Origin: Carex sylvatica
Lineage: Eukaryota; Streptophyta; Magnoliopsida; Poales; Cyperaceae
Direction of reading: 5' to 3'
DNA length: 64,000 nucleotides
Assembly (NCBI GenBank): GCA_964058845.1
Contig: CAXKVR010000096.1
Span: 92,018-156,017 of the forward strand
Positions 1-10,928 of this stretch are shown here, piece by piece. How positions within the stretch are numbered: position 1 is the first letter of the stretch; every line of letters begins with the position of its first letter. Position numbers and translations under genes: made by a program. The notes beneath the pieces were generated by a model, which had not been told where the DNA came from, did not search any database, and saw only the letters and a program-made list of their open reading frames with translations.

Positions 1-109
1 ATAATCATATTTACTGAAATCATTAGTAAACGTGATAAAGTAGTAATAACTGTTTCTTGCATAAGTACTTATAGGTCCACATACATCCGTGTATATAATA
101 CCTAATAAG

Positions 110-412
110 TCACTTGCCCTTTCGCCCTTTTTGGAGAAAGACGCATTGGTCATTTTTCCATGTAAACAAGATTCGCACGTGTTTAATTGATTCAAGATCA
201 AATCTATCAAGAAATCCAATTTCTTGTAACTTCTTGATGCGTTTCTCATTTATATGACCAAGGCGACAATGCCTCATGTAAGTCGTACTTTCATGAGATG
301 CTTTGAGTCGTTTGTTATTGATGTTAAACACGGGTTTGTTCATTTCCAATATATATAGATCATTCATCATACAAGAGGATCCATAATATGTCTCAATTTT
401 ATAAATAGACAT
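110..412 (-). pseudogene. Copia GAG-pre-integrase fragment
   Basis: Minus-strand remnant of the domain between protease and integrase. The HCRLGHINEKRIKKL core is clear. In intact relatives a CxxC zinc pair and the integrase start follow; here that part reads in a shifted frame (KHVRILFTWKND), then hits a stop. Further leftward, IHGCMWTY resembles the degenerate start of the integrase core (family pattern HxDVCGP). Frameshifts and stops rule out function. It belongs to the minus-strand Angela-like element. Confidence 0.75.
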
Positions 413-572
413 CTATTATCTTTTATAACAAAAGAGAAATCATTCATCTCTTAACACGAGATTGAAATGATGTTTCTGGAAATACTTGGAACAAAATATA
501 CATTTTCTAATTCCATTTACAAGCCCGCTAGGCAAATACAACTCTATCATACCGACTGTAACGGCTTGCAAC

Positions 573-941
573 TCATGCTCCGTTTCCAACTCGGAGTTGT
601 ACTTCCTTATTGCGTAACTTCCTCTTATTTATTAGTGCGTGCATATTCATACAAATATGAGCACATGATCTGGTATTCAATACCGAATCATTAAAAGAGG
701 TCGCAACATTAACTTCAATATCATTGATACCAGAGACTGAAACTTTTGAGTCTCTCCCAGATTTCAGATCTTTCAGATACCTCGGGCAGTTTCTCTTCCA
801 GTGACTTTTGCTATTATAGTAATAGCAGTCATAGGAAGCAGAGACCTTTATCTTGGGAGTGTTCTGATTAAGAACCTGCTTCCCTTTGCCTTTGTACTTA
901 GTAGCCGTTTTCCTTTTTCGCTTTCTTGATCTTCCTCCCAC
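573..941 (-). pseudogene. Copia Gag zinc knuckle and protease remnant
   Basis: The N-terminal half is a basic linker (RKRKRKTATKYKGKGK) followed by a CCHC knuckle written CYYYNSKSHWKRNC. The second cysteine of the CX2CX4HX4C pattern is tyrosine, so zinc binding should be lost. Downstream LNTRSCAHICMNMHALI matches the Copia protease active-site region, but the catalytic Asp of the usual D(T/S)G is Asn and Gly is Arg. Both changes indicate an inactive copy. The frame breaks again past 573, where protease C-terminal wording (MIELYLPSGLV) continues with stops. Confidence 0.8.
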
Positions 942-982
942 CTTCTTGGATCATGAAGACATGAGAGCTCTTCTCTATGTCC

Positions 983-1171
983 TCATCCTTGACCCTCAAT
1001 CATCCCTTGGAGCTCCTGCAAGCTCTCATCCATCCCATGCTTATAGGAGTTCACGATGAACCTCGAATAGCTGGGAGGAAGTGAGTTCAGGATAATGTTC
1101 GTGGCCAACTCGTGGCTCAACGAACAGTTAAGCTTCTTCAGCTTCTCAACATTGCTTGTCCTACGAAGCAT
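983..1171 (-). pseudogene. Copia Gag core fragment
   Basis: Sixty-two residues including LSHELATNIILNSLPPSYS and HGMDESLQELQGMI, a hallmark of Angela/Tork Gag. The upstream roughly 200 residues expected for a full Gag are not found. Instead the DNA from about 1172 rightward is non-coding and carries duplicated blocks, so the N-terminal half of gag has been deleted or replaced. Confidence 0.75.
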
Positions 1172-2174
1172 GTGAGTACTGATAGAGCTGCTCTCTACTA
1201 TTTTAGTAGGGACCGGTGTATTCAGAACATATTCCTTTTCCTTACGTGTGTCTTTCTTTTGAGTAAGGAACGTAATGAGAAAGACGTTTCATTTAGCCAT
1301 ATTTCTACAACGTTAAAAGTAAAGATTTTAGCTTTGTTCATGTAATGCTTTATTCAAATAATAAAACTCCCACTACAATTTTGTTCTATTCCCATTTGTA
1401 GTAGGACCAAGATCCCTATCTTCATTAATGTACAAGCCAGCTTTTACGCATGACTCAGCCATTAGTTATTTTCAGGTAAGCAAACTTGCTAATCACATCT
1501 TCTTGTGATTCTTGGTTTCGTTAAAACATCACGTGTTTTTAACGAAGACTTTGCCCCAAGCCCAAAACTGTTTTGAAAATCATTGGTAAGTAACCTCATT
1601 CTATTTGGTTTGATATGTCGGACATAACCCTCGACCACCAAAGGTAAAAGGCGACGCTTGCTGAGCAAGACCCGTCAACCAATGAACAATGATGTGAGGA
1701 GGATAGAGTAGGAAGGGCATATTACTTAATTAACGGGTTGGTGTTTATGCTTAACAGTGCTAGCAATCTTTAAAATAGATATGTCAGGAAACATTCCAGG
1801 GGTGTCCACCCTCCGTATTCCTTCGGCATCAAAATCTATTTCACATGCTTAGCTTTGTTAAGCAGTCAGTTCTTGTAACTGACTTTAGACATTCTTACGG
1901 ACACGTGAAAGTCGTCTGCCAGAAAGACAAAGGTGAGTTCCTGCACAAATCTTTCTTTGACATCACGTTCTTTCACGGTTCCTATTGAAAGCGATAAATC
2001 TAATTTATACATTTCATATCAAAGGAGTAAATCTAATTTACTTATATACAGGACCAAGTCAGGTATATTATTTATCAGTTACTAGTTCTTTATTTTGCAG
2101 CTATGCTCAGTTCTTATTTATACCGTTAAAGCACATAAACAATTTATATGTTTTAAAATCAGATATTCTTTTCG
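1172..2174. other. Non-coding leader of the Angela-like element
   Basis: About 1 kb with no supportable ORF. A block of about 60 bp at 1781-1845 (ATGTCAGGAAACATTCCAG onward) is repeated with changes inside the LTR at about 3020-3080, so this leader contains material related to the element's own LTR. Nothing else is recognised. Confidence 0.5.
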
Positions 2175-2615
2175 GTCCATAAAGCAATTTGGTAACGTGA
2201 CAAAGTTCCTTTTCGGCCAGCCATTAGGACATGTAAAAGGGGCTCCCAGGAAAGACCGGGGTCACGAGGACCGCTTAGACTCGGTCTTTCCTAGACAGAA
2301 CCATCTCTTTTACGGTGTGGAAATGACAGCTCTTACTAAGGTACTTTATTGCTTCATCACATTCTTCGATGAACTTTACTTATCCGAAGGTTTTCGAAAA
2401 GGCGAAAGAGTTACATTTTGCCATTTCAAAAGCGTTAAAGCAATTTGGTAACGTGACAAAGTTCCCTTTGGGCCAGCTATCAGGACACGTAAAAGGGGTT
2501 AGTCGAAAAGCCGAGACTTTTCTTGACATTAACCTTGTCTTTTACGGGTGGAGATTAACAGCTCTTACTCAGGTACTTTATTGCTTCATCACATTCTTAG
2601 ATATACTCAAACGCA
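2175..2615. repeat. Two-copy direct repeat of about 180 bp in the leader
   Basis: Copy 1 (about 2175-2370) and copy 2 (about 2436-2606) both start AAGCAATTTGGTAACGTGAC and both end in a shared ACTTTATTGCTTCATCACAT. The middle portions have diverged (a CCGGGGTCACGAGG stretch occurs only in copy 1). The two lie in tandem, separated by about 65 bp. Confidence 0.8.
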
Positions 2616-2640
2616 GTTGAAAGTTTTTTTAGAACGAAAA

Positions 2641-2790
2641 CATAAAGAAAGCATAAAATCCTATTTTATCTTTCTCGGTCGGAAAACCGATCCAAGAAAT
2701 GTAAAAGTTTACATTTCATAAGAAAGCATAAAGAAAGCTTAAATCTAATTTAACTTTCTTAGTCGGTAGAACCGAACCAAGAAAATCTCA
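2641..2790. repeat. Second tandem duplication in the leader
   Basis: Two units of about 57 bp (about 2644-2699 and 2731-2786) share AAAGAAAGC, a CTTTCT(C/T)(G/A)GTCGG box and a closing CCAAGAAA. With the repeat just upstream, this makes the leader a patchwork of local duplications. Confidence 0.65.
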
Positions 2791-2906
2791 TTTCTAATCG
2801 GTTTGGACTTAAGCTGCAAATGTAAGAATTAAACCGATATGCGGTATATGCATCTAATTTGCATAAGTTATAACTTTTAGAAAATCAATCAGCGGGAGAG
2901 ACTTGT

Positions 2907-2918
2907 GCTCTGATACCA
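2907..2918 (-). other. Primer-binding site (initiator tRNA-Met) of the Angela-like element
   Basis: The plus strand reads GCTCTGATACCA; its complement TGGTATCAGAGC pairs with the 3' end of plant initiator tRNA-Met. It lies one base from the LTR edge at 2920, as expected for priming of minus-strand DNA. Confidence 0.9.
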
Positions 2919-2919
2919 C

Positions 2920-4873
2920 TGTTGGGGTTTTGACAGTTCAAACCCATTGATTTGATTAAGTGCGGAAAGAACGTAAAACAAAAATTTTACTTCTAATCTT
3001 AATCCAAGGATTAAACGGGGTATGTCAGGAAACATTCCAAGGGGTCCACCTTCCGTATTCCTTTGACATCAGAACCCTATTTAATCCTTTTACAGATCTA
3101 CTCCATAATTGATTTCTAAAACATTAATCTACTTACCAGTTAAATAGATTAATATAACTTGTATATACCTTGTTTCCAAATTCTGATTGGAAAGCAGACC
3201 GAGCGAGAAGAGCTACACCAGGGAATGACTCATCTCGGAGTATCACACGTGTGATACCTCTATCGGTTATCCACCAGGACTAACCAGAGAGCGGTTTATT
3301 TCTTATTGCCAGAAATACCGTAAACCGCGGTTTTCTGCAAAAACACTATTTACCGAGAAAAGGACGAAATAACACTATTCACGACCCGCAGTTATTCTGA
3401 TTCACTAATAAGCAAAAACAGAAATACCGCGACTTTCGCAAATCTATTATTTCCGAATCCCGAATCCCGTAAACTACCGCAACCGAAAAAGAGAGAAAAT
3501 AGAAACTCGAATCGATCTGACAATCCGATACGATGTGAATTAGCAAGCTTCTCTCTTACCCTCACCCCTCTATTTATAGGCATTTGAGAAGGTTCAGGAA
3601 TTACGGAAATGCCATTTACCAAAATGCCATTTACGGAAATGCCATTGAATGGATAAGGATGATGACATGTCATGTGGATAAGGATGATGACATGTCATGT
3701 GTAAAAAGACCAAAATGCCCTTGGCCCAAATTTAATTTAACATCCGTATAATTATTCTGAACAATTATATTTCTTGCGGTTTGTTGTTTCGGTAACTTTT
3801 ATACAACGTGTCGTGCACGTTTATAATTTAACCATTGTTTTTGCTTGTCATCTTATATGACATTTATAATTTAATTATAACACGTATAATTAATTATAAC
3901 CATCTTAATATTAATTATAATCAATTTATAATTAATCAATAAGATTCTCCAATTAGCTCCTATACGGTGTGACCCAATAGGATCTGTGTTATGTTGGTAA
4001 ATAGAATTAAAACTGTTTTAACTTCTATAATCATGAGAGGCATCTGGCATAACGCGTCATGACCATCCAATTACACAGATGATGCTGTACTGTACAATAT
4101 CACGATCCAGTAAACTATTTTACTCGTGTCAGTTCTTTCGTCTCATAGCTATCAGATCAGTTTCAAGGTAGGTGTGTGTCATCCTTGCAAACTTAATCTT
4201 TTCTTGATCTTGAGCAGATTATCAAATATAATTACTCTTGTAATTATACCGCTAGCAGATAATCTTACTCTATCAAGGGGCCCAGTGATGCTATAGCTCG
4301 TATAGAGATACGAGGGACAATAGTACTTTTGGTAAACCATCACTACCTCAGCTAAGTTATGTGTACCGAAAAGCTACCGTTATAACTGCGTTTTACCGAC
4401 AGCGTTAGATAACAATCACACATACACATTTCTTAGTAGGAAAGATGAATACCTCATACTTTAGAACTTAACACTGAATGAAAACATTAATGACACGTAC
4501 ACAATTCCATTTAATGTTTCATTCGGGGTCTGTCAAATACCATGTTCCTAGAACATGTATCTATGTGATTAAAATGACATCTCTTGTCAGTGGTCTGTAA
4601 AACTTGACCATCTTTTAATCCACATACTAACCTTGTAACGGTTAATTAGTGTTCCTGCTAATTACCTCGGTTAGTGACTTTTAAGAATATATAACATCTA
4701 TATTATGAAGTTTCACAATTCCAGTTATTGACTCTAGTCAGATAAAGGAATGATTCATAAATGTAATAATATTCAAGGCAACAAAATGACAGTTTATTTA
4801 ATCACTCAATTCATGAACAAAGCTTTATGATAATTTATCGTATTATTGACTTCTAGATTATTACAAACTAACA
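2920..4873 (-). mobile_element. 5' LTR of the Angela-like element (about 1.95 kb)
   Basis: On the plus strand the LTR runs from TGTTGGGG (next to the primer-binding site) to CTAACA, so it has TG..CA ends on the minus strand (TGTTAG...CCAACA). The minus-strand start resembles the Angela LTR start, and LTRs near 1.7-2 kb are usual for Angela. No ORF is expected. A short direct repeat with ATGACATGTCATGTG lies at 3658-3702. Confidence 0.8.
3571..3580 (-). promoter_or_regulatory. Candidate TATA box in the Angela-like LTR
   Basis: The plus strand TATTTATAGG gives CCTATAAATA on the minus strand, followed downstream by a CT/GA-rich stretch. It lies about 650 bp from the internal edge of the LTR, a plausible core promoter for the minus-strand transcript. 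Motif evidence only. Confidence 0.45.
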
Positions 4874-5375
4874 TTTCTTCCCAAAGCATATCAGCCGACC
4901 CTAAACTTCTAAAACGCGATTTTCTGAGAGCTTTAGTTACTCCATTGTTGTGAGAGCTTAAATCTTGAAAATTCCTCAAACAACCTCAAACTCACTTCAC
5001 TAATCTCAAGTTAGATTAGATTAGAGTGATCGATTGAGTGTTTCTCTTGAGTAGCTTAAACTTAGAGACCTTGTTCTCATCTCTAGGAGGCCGTGTGACT
5101 TCCCTTGGTTGGGCTCGTCGGATCTCGTTTCTAGTTGACCGATTGACTTCCCGCTTGGATTGTAAGGGCTCAACGGTTCACAAGTTATAATCCTTTCGTA
5201 TTGGGTAATAGAAAGGTACACATAGAAAAGGTTGCGAAACCCCGGAGACGTAGGCCTTTGTTTTGCCGAACTCCGTTATCATTCTGCGTGTCAAATTTCT
5301 CTAAACTCTTCTATTTACTTTTAATTATGATTATTTTCTGTTTTTAGAGTAATTAGTGGTGCTCCTAATTCAACA
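4874..5375 (+). mobile_element. Remaining right part of the SIRE-like 5' LTR
   Basis: The last about 85 bp, ending GGTGCTCCTAATTCAACA, match the last bases of the 3' LTR at 13720-13806. The preceding part (GGAGACGTAGGC, GGGCTCAACGG) is wording seen in SIRE LTRs but is absent from the 3' LTR here. The start of the LTR is missing, consistent with interruption at 4873. Confidence 0.75.
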
Positions 5376-5378
5376 AAG

Positions 5379-5390
5379 TGGTATCAGAGC
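5379..5390 (+). other. Primer-binding site of the SIRE-like element
   Basis: TGGTATCAGAGC, complementary to the 3' end of initiator tRNA-Met, three bases after the LTR end CAACA. Confidence 0.9.
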
Positions 5391-5554
5391 AAGTTACTCA
5401 AAGTAATACACACTTAATTAGAGTTAAATCAACTTGACAAATGACACCTTATGGACACATAAAGGAACCCCTAGTTTTTGGTAATACAACCAAAAACTTT
5501 ATGCATTAGAAGAAAATCAAGCAGAGCTATCTAAACATTCTTGAGATATGATAT

Positions 5555-7829
5555 GTGATTGAAACGGGATATATACCAAAATACACCCCCACTCCTACCG
5601 AAGATGCAAGTGATAGTCAAAGTGAGACTCTCGAATTCAAAGAAATCAAGAAAGATTATGATCTTGCAACCAATGTCATATTTAACTTGGTTAGTAAATC
5701 GGTTGTCTCAATTTTTGGTAGCTCCTCAACCGCAAAAGAAATGTGGGATGTTCTTGTAAACCGGTATGAGGGTAACACCCAAATTAAACATACCAAGATA
5801 ACCAGTTTAGAGGCCAAATTTGAAAATTTTAAGGTAGAAGATGGTGAAAGCATTAAGGATATGTATAATAGACTTATGCATATCCAAAATGAATTTACCG
5901 AATTGGGAGAACCGCTTTCTAACAATAAGGTTGTAGGTAAGCAATTGAGGGTGATGCTCATGAGGGATATATGGTCCGGATTGGTGAGTGCACTAGAAGC
6001 AATCTAAGGCACGCATGACTCATTCACACCGGATGACCTTTATGCACATTTTCGTAGCTTTGAAGAGAAGCTTCGGCAATCCGGAGAGCTAAAGCAAAAC
6101 TCAAAATCCAAAACCGTGGTTTTTTCGACACAAAATTGTAACTCATCTAGCTCCTCAAATACTCATTTATCAAATGACCAATTCGTCAACAAAATTGACC
6201 ATGAAATATTTAAAGATGTCATTCTCTTATCCAAGATATTTCAAGGGATGTTCGATTTCAAAAGAAAATACAACAAGGAAATAGAAGAGAAAAGCAAACG
6301 AGTAATGTGTTTTGCTTGCCATAGAGACACACCATCCAAACTTGCTTCAAAATCTTTCCTCAATTGAAGAATGTGGATGGTGAAGGGCAATAAGATAGAA
6401 GACCAAGGCAAAAGTACGAAGAGTACAAAGGCAAAAAGAAGGCTAAAGCAATGCAAGCATTGTTCCCGGATGATAGCGAGGTGGAGCAATCCGACCCGGA
6501 GTCGGAGGATGAACAAGAGATCAACCTTGCATTGATGACAAATGTAGATGAAGATTCCTCTATAATCGACATGGACTTAATTATTGAAAGCAAGAATTTC
6601 ACCGATGAGACCACCATCAACTTTTTCATAGATCTTGCTAAATCAAGATACACCAAGAAGGGAGATGGTGAGATCGATGCTTCAACAAACTCTGCTAATG
6701 AGGTACACTCAAATCTTAGTCTTGATGGTTATGAGACCGAACTTGAATTTGATAATGAAATTGAGGGTGGTGAAGAATATAGCAAAACAATTGATGAAAC
6801 CAATTAGATAATTACCAATGAGAAAAGTAATTTCACCAATAAAATTCTAACACGGTATGATGATGAAACTAGGTGGCAATCTCTCCTTGATGAGTCAAAT
6901 AGAATCTTGGTTGAAAAGGAATATATTATTCAAAAATTAATTGATAAACGTGACAAGTTAGAATGTAAGATTAGGAATTTAAAAATATCACATATAGGTG
7001 AAATAGGCATATTAAAAGTGAAAATTCAAACTCATGAGACCGAAATAAGGGCATTAAGATCTCCTAGTGAATCTTCAAATGTCACTAGTCTAGATCCTTA
7101 CTATGTGGATAATTTGATCAATGGCCAATCTTATTGCAAAATGGATAAAATTGGTCTTGGATTCAAGAAGGGTAAATTCTCATTCGAATCTAACCGCATA
7201 TATGGCCCGAAAGAAAAAGGGGAGCATTCTCAAATATCAACTAAGGTTAATGAACAAAAATCTTTGAAAAAGCTTAACTTTGATTGCAAGGAATATACTA
7301 CATTTTAATTCCACTCCAAGAAGGTAATACTCCTTTGCAAAAGAAATTAAGCAAAGAAAATACTTCTCAATCCTCAAATGCTAAACTAAATCATGCATTT
7401 AAGTATAAGTATAGTCATAAAAATTATAAGAACAAAAAGAATTTGCAAAGTAATGATAGGAACACTTTTAATCTAAAAGGGTCCAACAAAACTTATTTCA
7501 AGGGACCCGGTGGATGGTTTTATGAACTCAAAAATAAAAATGATTTCCAAAATCAAACTCAAAGAAATGGTTTATCAAGAAATATTTCCCAACATCACAC
7601 AATATCATCTAAAGTTGCAAATAGGTCATTTGGTACACACAATAGTAATTTGCATGAGGTGAAATATCAATATCCTTCTACCTTCAAACAAGGTTCTACT
7701 TCTCAAAAACCATCAATTACATTGTGTAACTATTGTTGTAAAATTGGTCACACCTCTTTAGAATTTAGATTTAGGAATGCATACAACAAACAAAATATTG
7801 TTTGGGTTCCTAAAGCTAAACTAGCTTAG
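5555..7829 (+). pseudogene. SIRE-like Gag, broken into several frames
   Basis: The first block (5555-6007) is a UBN2-type Gag core with TAKEMWDVLVNRYEGN and FKVEDGESIKDMYNRL. After a stop the frame goes on through a serine/asparagine-rich stretch (6116-6367). A knuckle expected near 6310 is reduced to MCFACHR. Then comes an acidic block (6451-6807, DDSEVEQSDPESEDEQE), a coiled-coil stretch (6907-7308) and a basic Asn/Lys/Gln-rich stretch. It ends in CNYCCKIGHTSLEF, a CCHC knuckle whose last Cys is Phe. Each block is separated by a stop or frame change, so no full Gag can be made. The multi-part layout fits SIRE-lineage Gag. Confidence 0.8.
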
Positions 7830-7940
7830 ATTAACACTTAATCTCTCCTAGTTTATTCAAATTGCCAAAAACAAAAGGGAAGATTAAAACAAGGTATATG
7901 TTAGTTACTATTTCAACAATAACTAATATATACTTTGTAG

Positions 7941-8186
7941 GTGTGTTTGATTACAATTCAAAAGAAAATCGCTTGGATCATTGATAGTGGATGCTCACAC
8001 CATATGACCGGTGATAAATCTATTTTTAAACTCTTAGAACCATATGATGGGGGTACGGTTACCTTTGAAAATAATCAAAGAAAGAGCTCTATTATTGGAA
8101 TAGGCTCAATTGGTAACCAACACTTGACCATATCAAATGTATACCTTGTTGATGGGTTACTAAATAAATCCATGTGTAGTAATTGA
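7941..8186 (+). pseudogene. SIRE-like protease remnant
   Basis: WIIDSGCSHHMTGDKSIF holds the aspartic protease DSG motif intact, followed by GGTVTFENNQ and SNVYLVDGLL, as in Copia proteases. The frame then ends abruptly. The GAG-pre-integrase and integrase core that should follow are absent. Confidence 0.85.
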
Positions 8187-8189
8187 GGG

Positions 8190-8607
8190 AGTGTTTGTAG
8201 GGTATTCAATATCAAGTAAAGCCTATAGAATATACATAGCATCATAACGGGTTGTTATAGAATCCATGCATGTTAAATTTGATGAAGATGCCAATCAAAA
8301 GGTCAAGCAAGGTATTCAAATTATAGGTATTGAAGTTCCAACTCTTGACCAAGATGAAGTCAAGGCAAGCACCGACACAATTGAGAATCCATCCGAGCAA
8401 ACTCAACCCGATATGGATGCAACAAATATTGAGTTGGATCCAATAGTGGTAGATGCAACTAATATAGAGACGGATCTAATAGTTGATGGTATTCAAACCG
8501 AAGAGATACAACCTCCACGAATCGAGTATCAAATTCATGAAGACTTAAATGAAATACCTTATCATCTTCTCTCTAATGTAATCGGGGATTCAAGGGAAAA
8601 GGGTTAA
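8190..8607 (+). pseudogene. Integrase C-terminal remnant and linker before reverse transcriptase
   Basis: Just after the protease, another frame reads GVFVGYSISSKAYRIY and then ESMHVKFDEDANQK, which are the last integrase-region motifs of Copia pol. The HHCC and DDE parts between protease and this point (normally more than 1 kb) are gone. The linker contains a short repeat, DATNIE(L/T)D, twice near 8420-8480. Confidence 0.75.
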
Positions 8608-8714
8608 GACAAGGTCCAACTTAAATCAAATGATTGGACATTATGCATTTGTATCTCACAGTGAACCTAAATTTTTTAAAAAATGCAAATATAGACCCTA
8701 ATTGAATTTGTGTC

Positions 8715-9700
8715 ATGCAAGAAGAACTTGCTCAATTTGAAAGGGACAAAGTTTGGGAACTTGTATCTAAACCAAATGAAAGAATGATAATTGGTACCAA
8801 ATGGGTCTTTAGAAATAAAAAGGATGATGATGGAAATGTTATTAGAAACAAAGCTAGATTGGTAGCTCAAGGGTACAAACAACAAGAAGGTATTGATTTT
8901 GAGAAAATCTTTGCACCGGTAGCTCGTCTAGAATTCATTCGAATGCTTTTAGCATATGCCTCAAACAAAAATTTCAAACTATTTCAAATGGATGTTAAAA
9001 ATGCATTATTGAATGGATTCATAGATGAGGAAATATATGTAAACCAACCACAAGACTTTGTTGATTCCACATTTCCTACTCATATCTATAGACTTACCAA
9101 ATCACTCTATGGACTCAAACAAGTCCCAAGGGCATGGTACGGTAGTAAGTCTTTTCTAATTAAAAATGAATTTATTAGAGGTGAAAATGATACAACTCTT
9201 TTCACTAAGAAAAAAGATGGATCACTTTTGGTGGTGCAAATTTATGTAGATGACATAATTTTTGGTTCACCTAATGCGGCGCTTGTCGAGGAATTTTTCT
9301 TCTCTTATGAGTAGTGAATTTGAGATGAGCATGATGGGTGAATTTAATTTCTTCTTGGGACTTCAAATCAAGCAACTCTTGGAGGGCATATTTGTGAGCC
9401 AGACCAAGTATGCGAAGGAATTGATCAAAAAATTTGGAATGACCGAGAGTAATACGAGCAAGACACCAATGGCAACCAATGTAAATCTTGACTCGGATTC
9501 GAACGACATATTGGTCGACATCACTCAATACCGAGCTATAATAGGTAGCATACTCTATTTAACCGCTAGTAGACCCGATAAAATGTTTGCGGTATGTCTA
9601 TGTGCTAGGTATCAAGCAAATTCCAAAGAATTGCACTTGAAAGCCGTTAAAAGAATACTTAAATATGTCAAGGGTAGTTTAAATTTGGGATTATGATATG
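8715..9700 (+). pseudogene. SIRE-like reverse transcriptase, frameshifted
   Basis: Copia reverse transcriptase (RVT_2). It contains [50 protein letters not shown] and the catalytic YVDDIIFG. The frame is lost after PNAALVEEF (about 9300) and resumes in another frame with FNFFLGLQIKQ and YRAIIGSILYLTASRPD, reaching a stop at 9696. The catalytic aspartates are preserved, but the frameshift breaks the protein. Usual intact length would run into RNase H. Confidence 0.85.
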
Positions 9701-10170
9701 GCAAACAATTGGATTTAGATCTAAGAGGATATGCCGATGCCTATTTTGCCGTAGACCAAATGGATAAAAAGAGTACAAGTGGTACCTACCAATTTCTTGG
9801 TGGATCACTTGTCTAATGGTCAAGTCACAAACAAACCTTAGTTGCCCTTTCTACAACGGAAGCCGAGTATGTTGCGGCCGGTAGTTGTTGCACACAAATT
9901 CTTTGGATGATCCAAAGTCTAAATGATTATGAAATTCATTTTCGTAACGTACCAATAATGTGTGACAATACTAGTGCCATAATGATATCCAAAAATTCGG
10001 TTCTCCATTCTATAACCAAGCACATAGGATCATATTGAGAAAGGTGAAATAGAACTCATACATATCGATACCAAAAATTAAATTGTCAATATATTTACAA
10101 AACCCTTGAATACTCAACAACACAATGAATTAAGGTTCAAATTAGGCATGCTGGAACTTAGAGAATAAGA
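9701..10170 (+). pseudogene. SIRE-like RNase H remnant
   Basis: In continuation of pol the translated wording includes GYADAYFAVD, STSGTYQFLGG, then a stop in place of the usual W/S near 9814, HKQTLVALSTTEAEY and MCDNTSAI. These carry the D, E and D residues of the RNase H active site. At least two in-frame stops follow. Confidence 0.75.
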
Positions 10171-10244
10171 CATACTCAATCCTCACTTCAAAAGAATTCA
10201 TAACAAATCAAAATTGTTCATCTTAAAACTTGTCTGCAGAAGCA

Positions 10245-10560
10245 AAATGTTGGTAACGTTTATAAAACGTTATAACGTTTTCATCAAATATACTTAATTA
10301 ACAGGCAATACAGGTAAAACGTTGTAATGTTTATAAAATATTGTAACGTTTTAATCAAATATACTCAAGCAACAGGCAAAACAGAGAAAATGTTGGTAAC
10401 GATTTAAATCAAATTTTGAAAACCTGAGAAATGGAATTTTTGGCAAAAATGTCATTTTGAGTCAGTGCTAAACGTTACGTAATGTTTTCAAATCGTTGTA
10501 ACATTTTATAGAAATCATGCAGTAGTTGAAAAAATATTGGTAACGTTTTAGATGAAAAAA
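10245..10560. repeat. AACGTT palindrome-rich spacer before the env-like frame
   Basis: The stretch holds repeated (A)AACGTT(A/G)TAACGTTT boxes. At 10264-10281 AAAACGTTATAACGTTTT is an 18-bp perfect palindrome. Related, partly degraded boxes follow about every 70-130 bp, with a shared (A)ACAGGCAA(T/A)ACAG neighbour. The same box type recurs in the 3' LTR. Confidence 0.8.
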
Positions 10561-10928
10561 ACACTTAAACGGATCCGGACCCGTCCCTTCCCCATTCTTT
10601 CCCTCACGCCTCCACATCCTTCTCTCTTTCTCTTTCTCCGCCGTTCTCTCTCTCTCCTCCTATTCCGGCCATCTCACTCAACCAAATCAAGAGATTTTTC
10701 TTGATTTCTCCTTTTCTCTCTTCTCTCTACCCGAATCTATCCTCAAATTGAAGTTTCACTCTCTTTTTTCTCTCATTTCCAAAACCCTAACCAAAACCCT
10801 ATTTTCAATTCCGACGATCCGACCGTTCGATTAACGATCTGACTTCGCCACTACGCTTCTCTTGCTTTTCTCTTCTCGAATTGGTGCCTAATCTTCAATC
10901 GGTAAATTCTCAATTTCAACTTAATCTA

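Larger units (their letters stand above)
1..4873 (-). mobile_element. Angela/Tork-like Copia retrotransposon, 5' part, minus strand
   Basis: Decayed LTR retrotransposon read on the minus strand. From right to left it shows a 5' LTR (2920-4873), a primer-binding site (2907-2918), a long leader with duplicated modules (about 1172-2906), Gag remnants, a protease remnant and a GAG-pre-integrase remnant. The rest of pol and the other LTR lie beyond the left edge of the window. The Gag and pre-integrase wording, for example ELATNIILNSLPPSYSRF and CRLGHINEKRI, is typical of the Angela/Tork branch of Ty1-copia. Stops, frameshifts and changed zinc and protease residues show it is dead. The leader is far longer than the short one usual in this lineage. 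Confidence 0.85.
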
